This document shows positions 1 to 6,300 of a DNA stretch of 10,127 nt, piece after piece. Made by a program: the position numbers and the translations under genes. Source of the stretch: CAZABG01 sp964483465. GTDB taxonomy: Bacteria > Chlamydiota > Chlamydiia > Chlamydiales > Parachlamydiaceae. Where the stretch lies: positions 1-10,127 of the forward strand of contig CAZABG010000085.1 in assembly GCA_964483465.1 (NCBI GenBank), in the 5' to 3' direction. Each line of letters opens with the position of its first letter. Within the stretch, counting starts at the first letter, position 1. The notes beneath the pieces were generated by a model. It searched no databases, was not told the DNA's origin, and saw nothing but the letters and a program-made list of their open reading frames with translations.

Positions 1-1440
1 CTTGATAATTGTTTCTTTATCGATTTTGTTGGCGGCTATCATTACTATTTTTCTTTTCAAGAACAGCCCTCAGCAATTGAGATAAAAATCGAGCGTCCTC
101 TTTCATTATTATATGAAAATGAAAAAATACTTATTCAAAAACAGAATGAAATACTCGAAGCTCTTTCAAAATATGCATCTTTTAAATCTGCGCTTAAAGC
201 GTATATTTATGCCCTAAAAAACCTGCATTTATTGTNNNNNNNNNNCATGGATAGTACGGACAGGCCTATTGAAAAGCTTTTTACGTGTTCTGGATGGATT
301 CCTGATAATCAAATCGAAAAGGTGGCTTTATTAACCAATCGATTTTCGATCCACATGGAAGAAATTACGCCAGATAAAAATGAGACAGCTCCTACCTGCC
401 TTGAAAACAATTCATGGGGTAAAGTGGGGGAGGATTTGGTCGATATTTTCGATACGCCTTCCAACACCGATAAAGATCCTTCTTACTGGGTCTTAATTGG
501 CTTTGCCTTGTTTTTTGCGTTTATCATCGGCGATGGAGGATATGGAGCGGTCTTTTTAGGACTTCTTCTGTTTTTGCGTTACAAAAATCCTCAATTGAAG
601 GGGATTCAGAAGAGAATGCTCAATTTAGGAATGCTTCTTTCCGGCTTTTGCATTGCATGGGGTATTTTGACGCATGCCTTTTTTAATATCTCTTTTGATT
701 TCGATTCGCCCGTAAGAAAATTCTCGCTGATCACGCATCTTGCGGAAATGAAAGCAGACTACATTTTAGAAACAAAAGCTTTCCAATATGCGGATTGGAT
801 AAAAGAATTCCCGGCTGCAATGACAGGACATGAAATTTTGCGTAAGTCAAGTAGGATCCTTTCTCTCTTATCGGATCACGTCCTTTTAGAGCTTTCGCTA
901 TTTATCGGCGTAATTCACATGTTGACCGGGATGTTTAGATATCTCTTCCGCAACATTCAGCTTATCGGATGGATCCTCTTTTTAATAGGTTCCTATTTAT
1001 ATTTGCCCTATTTTTTACAGGTTCCGAGCCTGATTCATTATGCTTTTCACATTCCTTATGAGGGGGGAGCAAAGGCGGGACTCTATCTTATAGCGTTCGG
1101 CGTCCCTCTCTCTATTATAATTGCTGTTTATAAGCATGGAGCGACAGGCGTTTTTGAAATCATGAATGGAATCGCCGTCTTTTCGGATGCCCTTTCCTAT
1201 CTTCGCTTGTATGCTCTTGCACTGGCAGGATCCATTGTCAGCGCAACCATCAATCAGGCAAGCGCCGAGCTTCCCTTAGTGTTTGCCATTATGTTGATAG
1301 GGGTTGCGCATATGATCAATATGGGGCTTGGCATAATGGGCGGAGTTATTCATGGGCTCAGGCTTAATTTTTTGGAATGGTACCACTACAGCTTTGAGGG
1401 GGGCGGCAGAAAATTTAAACCCCTCGCATTAATCGATTAG
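1..1440 (+). CDS. atpI: V-type ATP synthase subunit I, 5'-partial, with internal assembly gap
   Basis: Membrane and stator subunit of the V/A-type ATPase (homologue of yeast Vph1), which forms the ion half-channels against the rotor ring. The frame is open from base 1 and continues in the same frame across the N gap at 236-245, so about 479 codons are visible. Chlamydial subunit I is about 650 residues, so roughly the first 170 are missing. The early part (residues 1-150) is the charged cytoplasmic arm. From about residue 160 there are some six or seven membrane segments. Family marks seen: GDGGYG (177-182) in the first helix; SYLRLYALALAG with the essential channel arginine at R402; and LRLNFLEWY with R454 and E459, followed by FEGGGRKFKPL near the end. 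The stop overlaps the Shine-Dalgarno of the next gene, so the two are cotranscribed. The start is outside the window; the TTG at 232 is not a start. Confidence 0.93.
   Translation, partial: LDNCFFIDFVGGYHYYFSFQEQPSAIEIKIERPLSLLYENEKILIQKQNEILEALSKYASFKSALKAYIYALKNLHLLXXXXMDSTDRPIEKLFTCSGWIPDNQIEKVALLTNRFSIHMEEITPDKNETAPTCLENNSWGKVGEDLVDIFDTPSNTDKDPSYWVLIGFALFFAFIIGDGGYGAVFLGLLLFLRYKNPQLKGIQKRMLNLGMLLSGFCIAWGILTHAFFNISFDFDSPVRKFSLITHLAEMKADYILETKAFQYADWIKEFPAAMTGHEILRKSSRILSLLSDHVLLELSLFIGVIHMLTGMFRYLFRNIQLIGWILFLIGSYLYLPYFLQVPSLIHYAFHIPYEGGAKAGLYLIAFGVPLSIIIAVYKHGATGVFEIMNGIAVFSDALSYLRLYALALAGSIVSATINQASAELPLVFAIMLIGVAHMINMGLGIMGGVIHGLRLNFLEWYHYSFEGGGRKFKPLALID
236..245. other. Run of 10 N: assembly gap inside atpI
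   Basis: Ten unknown bases interrupt the atpI coding sequence. The reading frame before and after is the same if the gap is taken at its printed length, so the true gap is probably 10 bases or differs from that by a multiple of three. Four codons are affected. This is sequence quality, not biology. Confidence 0.97.
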
Positions 1441-1447
1441 GAGAATT

Positions 1448-1870
1448 ATGGACTTTAACATGGTAGGATCAGCGATGGCCCTTGGTTTGAGCGCTATCGG
1501 CTGCAGTATTGGTTGCTGCACCGCCGGCATGGCTTGCAGCGCCGCTATGGCAAGAACAGACGAGATGCATGGTAAATTTATCGGAATTGCGTCAGCGCCT
1601 TCGTCTCAAATTATTTACGGCTTTATCTTGATGCTTTTGATGAGTCAAAAGGTACAAGCGGGTACTTTATCCCCAATTGATTCGATCGCGATTGGCCTCT
1701 TCTCGGGCCTTGCTTTTTTCGCATCGGCAGTTTTTCAAGGAAAAGTAGCGGCAGCGGGGATTGAAGCAAGCCTCAAACAGCCATCGGTTTACGGTAAATG
1801 CTGGGCCTCTGTCGGCATTATAGAATCTTTTGCCCTCTTTGCTTTCGTGTTTGCCTTGATGCTGATGTAG
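1448..1870 (+). CDS. atpK: V-type ATP synthase subunit K (proteolipid, rotor c-ring)
   Basis: Rotor-ring subunit that carries the transported ion past subunit I. The 140 residues form four membrane helices in two hairpins, the usual size of the V-type double-hairpin proteolipid. Helix 1 is rich in Gly, Ala and Cys (C19, C23, C24, C30). Compared from memory with Enterococcus hirae NtpK, the ion-site residues line up: PSSQIIYGF (51-59) gives S53, Q54 and Y57 for Thr64, Gln65 and Tyr68; FQGKVAAAG gives Q97 for Gln110; and IIESFALFAF gives the carboxylate E126 for Glu139. Only the second hairpin has the ion-binding Glu, as in NtpK. The ATG is preceded by AGGAG at 1439-1443, which overlaps the atpI stop, with a 4-base spacer. 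With atpI it ends the chlamydial-type ATPase operon; the catalytic subunit genes should lie upstream of the window. Confidence 0.95.
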   Translation: MDFNMVGSAMALGLSAIGCSIGCCTAGMACSAAMARTDEMHGKFIGIASAPSSQIIYGFILMLLMSQKVQAGTLSPIDSIAIGLFSGLAFFASAVFQGKVAAAGIEASLKQPSVYGKCWASVGIIESFALFAFVFALMLM

Positions 1871-1875
1871 AATTT

Positions 1876-1891
1876 CCTTGAATATTCAAGG
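1876..1891. repeat. Perfect 16-bp palindrome between atpK and fumC
   Basis: CCTTGAATATTCAAGG equals its own reverse complement. As RNA it can fold into a 6-bp stem with an AUAU loop, and U-G and U-A pairs at 1873-1875 with 1892-1894 could lengthen the stem to about 9 pairs. It starts 5 bases after the atpK stop and its right arm includes the start of the AAGGGG Shine-Dalgarno at 1888-1893. There is no T run behind it, so it is a poor classical terminator. It may be an operator, an mRNA hairpin masking the ribosome binding site, or an mRNA-stabilising end of the ATPase operon. The palindrome is certain; the role is inferred. Confidence 0.7.
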
Positions 1892-1907
1892 GGATAATCT
1901 TATGTAG
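1888..1907 (+). promoter_or_regulatory. Shine-Dalgarno leading to a start-stop (ATG TAG) before fumC
   Basis: AAGGGG (1888-1893) lies 8 bases before an ATG at 1902 that is followed directly by TAG. This ATG is in frame with fumC. The usable fumC starts lie farther away: TTG at 1908 (14 bases from the Shine-Dalgarno) and ATG at 1914 (20 bases). Either a ribosome begins and ends at once here and restarts downstream, or the TAG is a mutation or sequence error in a slightly longer fumC start. The arrangement is seen directly; the function is a guess. Confidence 0.45.
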
Positions 1908-1913
1908 TTGAGT

Positions 1914-3290
1914 ATGCATAGGATCGAAAGCGATACGATAGGGGATGTAAAGGTCCCAGGCGATAAATATTATGGGGCGCAAACCGAGCGTTCCCGTAAT
2001 AATTTTACTATCGGATCGGAACGGATGCCTTTTGAGATGATCAAAGCTATCGCTTTAATCAAGAAAGCTTCCGCCCTTGCTAACGCGGAACTTGGCGTTC
2101 TCGATGAAAAAAAAGCAAAAAGCATCGTAAAAGCGGCCGATAAAATAATTGCCGGCGAGCATGAAGAACATTTTCCTCTCCTTGTGTGGCAAACAGGCTC
2201 CGGTACGCAAACTAATATGAATGTTAACGAGGTTATATCAAACCTTGCCATTCTCGATCTTGGAGGCGAAGTCGGATCTAAAAAACCGATTCACCCAAAT
2301 GACGATGTCAATCATTCGCAATCCTCTAACGATGTTTTTCCAACCGCTATGCACATTGCCGCGCGCCTGCTTATTCAAAACGAGCTTCTTCCTGCTTTAG
2401 AGACGCTCCGCAATTCTCTAAATAAAAAAGCTGAAGAATTTAAATCGATCGTTAAAATAGGAAGAACGCATCTGATGGATGCGACGCCGCTCACGCTTGG
2501 CCAAGAATTTTCAGGTTATGTCAGCCAAATCGATCATGATATCCAGGCGCTAAAAAATACTTTCCCTCATCTCGAAGAGCTTGCGCTTGGCGCGACCGCG
2601 GTTGGCACCGGTATTAATGCTCCAAAAGGATTTGATAAAATCGCCATATCAAAAATCGCCTCTTTCACGAATATACCCTTCAAGCCCGCTCCAAACAAAT
2701 TTGAAGCGCTTGCCTCAAATGACACAATGGTGGAAGTAAGCGGAGCCTTAAAACGTATTGCTGTCAGTTTCATGAAAATAGCAAACGACATCCGTTGGAT
2801 GGGATCGGGCCCAAGATCCGGTCTTGGCGAACTTGTTTTGCCTTCAAACGAGCCCGGTTCATCGATAATGCCTGGAAAAGTCAATCCCACGCAATCTGAA
2901 GCGATGACGCAGGTTTCGATTCAAGTGCTTGGAAATGATGCTGCAATCGGTTTTGCCGGCTCACTCGGAAATTTCGAATTGAACGTTTTTAAACCTGTCA
3001 TCATTTATAACCTTATTCAATCGATCACGCTTCTTTCTGATGTGGCTCTTTCTTTTTCAGAGAAATGTGTCGATGGGCTTAAACCCAATTCGAAAAAAAT
3101 TGCGGAACATCTAAATCGCTCTCTCATGCTTGCTACCGCGCTCAACACGGAAATTGGCTATGATAATGCCGCTCGCGTCGTTAAAAAAGCCTTTGCCGAA
3201 GATATCACCCTCAAAGAAGCAGCTCTTCAATTAAATTTGATCACGGCCGAACGTTTTGATGAGATCGTCGATCCCTCCAAAATGGTATAA
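1914..3290 (+). CDS. fumC: Fumarate hydratase, class II
   Basis: Reversible hydration of fumarate to L-malate in the TCA cycle, by the iron-free tetrameric class of the fumarase/aspartase superfamily; cytoplasmic. From the ATG at 1914 it is 458 residues, against 467 in E. coli FumC, and full length. Motifs in order: the N-terminal DKYYGAQTERS; SGSGTQTNMNVNE-type substrate loop (here TGSGTQTNMNVNEV); HPNDDVNHSQSSND; GRTHLMDATPLTLGQE with catalytic H186; GTAVGTGINAP; and the signature GSSIMPGKVN with S316, K322 and N324, each offset by two from E. coli S318, K324 and N326. I chose ATG 1914 because MHRIESDTIG matches where the family begins; TTG at 1908 would add two residues. No start has a well-spaced Shine-Dalgarno. 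It may be read through from the ATPase operon or from its own start. Nothing suggests a broken enzyme. Aspartase is less likely given the close match to FumC motifs. Confidence 0.95.
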   Translation: MHRIESDTIGDVKVPGDKYYGAQTERSRNNFTIGSERMPFEMIKAIALIKKASALANAELGVLDEKKAKSIVKAADKIIAGEHEEHFPLLVWQTGSGTQTNMNVNEVISNLAILDLGGEVGSKKPIHPNDDVNHSQSSNDVFPTAMHIAARLLIQNELLPALETLRNSLNKKAEEFKSIVKIGRTHLMDATPLTLGQEFSGYVSQIDHDIQALKNTFPHLEELALGATAVGTGINAPKGFDKIAISKIASFTNIPFKPAPNKFEALASNDTMVEVSGALKRIAVSFMKIANDIRWMGSGPRSGLGELVLPSNEPGSSIMPGKVNPTQSEAMTQVSIQVLGNDAAIGFAGSLGNFELNVFKPVIIYNLIQSITLLSDVALSFSEKCVDGLKPNSKKIAEHLNRSLMLATALNTEIGYDNAARVVKKAFAEDITLKEAALQLNLITAERFDEIVDPSKMV

Positions 3291-3315
3291 TCACATTATT
3301 CAGGACATTTTGGAT

Positions 3316-3343
3316 TTGTAGAAATAAGTCAATTTGCTATTGT
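3316..3343 (+). promoter_or_regulatory. Possible promoter for the RHS toxin gene (weak)
   Basis: TTGTAG (3316-3321), a 16-base spacer, then TATTGT (3338-3343). The first box matches TTGACA at three positions and the second matches TATAAT at four. If used, transcription would begin just before the ATG at 3363 and would rule out GTG 3342 as the start. The interval from 3291 to 3362 holds no clear terminator and no other gene. This is a weak match by eye in AT-rich sequence. Confidence 0.2.
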
Positions 3344-3362
3344 GCCATTTCAAAATTACACA

Positions 3363-6300
3363 ATGGCGATGAAAATGACGCGGTATCTTTTACTTCTTCT
3401 GGTCTATATATTTTCCATACATGCTGATGAAGGGGACGATTTATCTACACGCGAGGTCGCGTTATCTTCTGAAAGCGAGCCGATCGCCGTCATCGCAGGA
3501 TGTGTAAATGCTGTTACCGGTGCATTATTTCAAGTAGAGACCGATCTTGTGGGAAATACTATCGATCCGATTAAAATCGTTCGCTTTTACGATTCCCAAA
3601 GCAAATCCGAGCCGTCACTTGGTCTTGGATCAAGTCTGCAATTTCCCATTCTTGCTTCTGATTATCAAAAGGGAGCAAGACATTCGTATGCGTTAATCGC
3701 GGAGAAGGAGGGAGGATATTTAACTTTCCAAGGAGATTATAGTAGTCATAGTTCATCAAGATCTTTTCATGTTGATTCAAGATTGTCCAAAAATGGCTAT
3801 ACGCATGGTGGAGGGATTAAATCAGGTGCCCATATTTTTAGCAGATCTGCGGAGCTGAATGGGGATTGGGTCGTAAAACTTGAGGATGGAACTGTCAGAA
3901 AATATGTATCTAAGTTCAAACTGACAAACGATGCTAAAAAGCGGCTACGATTTCCTACACAAGACGCGTACATTTTAAAGCAGGAAACAAAACCCAACGG
4001 AAACATAGTTAAATACGAATATCATTATAAGGACAATATTCCCTATATTTCCAAAATTACTACCTACAATCGTGATGCATCTGCGATTTTGAATGAAGTT
4101 AATATCAGCAGTTTATCAGATGGATATTCTGCGTCCAGTTCATGTGGGCAGCAGGTTATCTATAAAATCCGCAAACATCATGGCAGTGAATCTGATCGAA
4201 CCTGTTTAAGCTATATATCTACCACTCAATTTGGTCATACGTCTTTTGGATATAAAAAAGTTAAAGGAAGCGATCGTCCTGTTATCAATACAGTGACAAA
4301 ACTAGGGGGCTATCAACAAGAAGTAGAGATCGATGACAAAAGACGGGCTACATCCATATATCACTCTGTAGGATCGAACGATGAAAGATTTCTTACGCAT
4401 AATTTAACTTATGAAAAAAACTTTACGATTGTTTCTGATTGCTTAGGGAAAAAATTGACCTATTTCTTTGATGACTATCAGAGAGTAGTAAAAGTAGATT
4501 ACCGTAGTAAAGAAAATTTAAAAGGATTCTCTAGGCAAGATATTTTTGAATGGGATGAAAAAGGCTGGTTAAAATCAAAATCTGTACGATCCGAAAAGGA
4601 ATTATTTCACAAGAAAACATATGAATATGATGACAGAGGAAATGTTATTTCTGAAACGGTAATAGGAAATATAACAGGCAATAGAAGCACTACTTTTTTA
4701 CCCAAAAAGGATTCGGAAACGGATAAATACACTTTAAATTACGAATATAGCCGCGATGGTTTTAACGTGCTGTTAAAGAGTCGTACTCCGGAAGGGCTGA
4801 TCAAAACCTATGAGTATGTTCCTGGCACCTCTTTAAAGTGTAAAGAATTTGAAATTTATAACGGACAGATACAAAACAGGATTTTTAGAATATTTGATTT
4901 GAATGGCGAGATTTCAGAGTTGATTGAAGATGATGGTTCTGGAACGGATATTAATGATTTTACCGGTGCGAGTTTTAGGAGAGAAACGCATTATAAGTCT
5001 ATAAAGAAGCCTGGAGCTTCCTTTGGAAAATGTGAGTTTGAAGAGAAATATTATTGGAGTCTTCCCGCTAAATATAAAGAATTATTAAGCAAAACTAATT
5101 ATGAATACGATTTGAAAGGGAATCTTATCCAAACTAAAGTCGAAGATGCTAATGGAGCTATTTTATCTATTTCAACCAGAAAATTCAATGAACAAAATCG
5201 ATTGATTGAAGAAACCGATCCCTGCGGACATACAAAATGTTACCAATATGATTTTAATGGAAATCGAACTGAAGAAAAGAATTTAAGCACCGGAAAAGAG
5301 ATAAAATATTCATATAATTCTACCAACCATCTTGTACGAGTTGAAACATTTTATCCTGGTGAAAATCCACACATTATATTGTATGGATATGATCCCTTAG
5401 GAAATAAAGTACGTGAAACGGATGAGTTTGGAAATGATACGATATTTAAATATGATCTGTTTGGAAATGAGGTTTCAATTATCTATCCTGAGACATCTAA
5501 GGGATTAGTATCTAGTATTCAAAAGCGATATAACGCGCTTGGACAACTAATCTCAAAAATTGATGAGCGAGGTAATGAAACTCGATTTAGTCGCAATATT
5601 TATGGTCAACCTATCCGAACTGACTATGCAGACGGATCTTTCGAAGTTAATGAGTACTATCTTTCAGGTTTGTTGAAGAAGAAAACTCGTTCTGATGGGA
5701 GTTTCATTTTTTATGAATATGATCCAAAAGGACATTTGATCAAAAAAGAATTGGGTGATTCTTCCGGAATGATTTTAAGTCGTGATCAATACGAATATAA
5801 AGGAGATTTATTAAAATCTCATAAGGACCTATCAGGACAGGTTGAGCTTTATAGTTACGATGGTGCCGGACGTCTGATTAAGATTCAATTAGGCGATAAA
5901 GTTATCCTCTATGTTAAGGACGGGCTTGGTCGAGTCGTTTCTAAAATTGAAAGCGATCGCGTTGAAACCAATGAATTTGATGGGATGGATCGTATCGTCT
6001 CGACGAGGAGAGGAGATGGAGCTTATGAACGATATATCTATGATGCGCAAGGAAATAAAATAGAAGAAGCCCGTGAAGTATCAAATGGAATTTTTATTAA
6101 ACGATTAAGAGTTTTTAATCCTGATGGCACGATTAGATCAACTATTGACGAAGAAGGAAATCAAACAGAATTCATTTATCGTCGCGATACCAAAAATTGC
6201 TTAAATCAATCTGTCTTGGTTACGACAAAAATTGAACCTTCAGGGCGTACGATAACCATTGAATATGATGCAAGAGGAAGGCTTGCGAGTGAGAAAATAT

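Noticed and set aside
232..1440. TTG 232 as the start of atpI
   Set aside because: The same frame is open from base 1 and encodes the cytoplasmic arm; the TTG is an internal Leu codon beside the N gap.
1970..2251. Minus-strand open frame (93 codons) inside fumC
   Set aside because: It lies opposite conserved fumarase coding sequence, has no family features, and is explained by the codon pattern of fumC.
2567..2890. Minus-strand open frame (107 codons) inside fumC
   Set aside because: Shadow of the catalytic region of fumC on the other strand; no protein-like motifs.
3284..3300. Short ATAAT/ATTAT inverted repeat at the end of fumC as a terminator
   Set aside because: Only five A-T pairs and no T run follow; too weak to call.
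3571..4006. Two minus-strand open frames of 69 codons in the RHS N-terminal region
   Set aside because: Short, antisense to a well-supported gene, no recognisable content.
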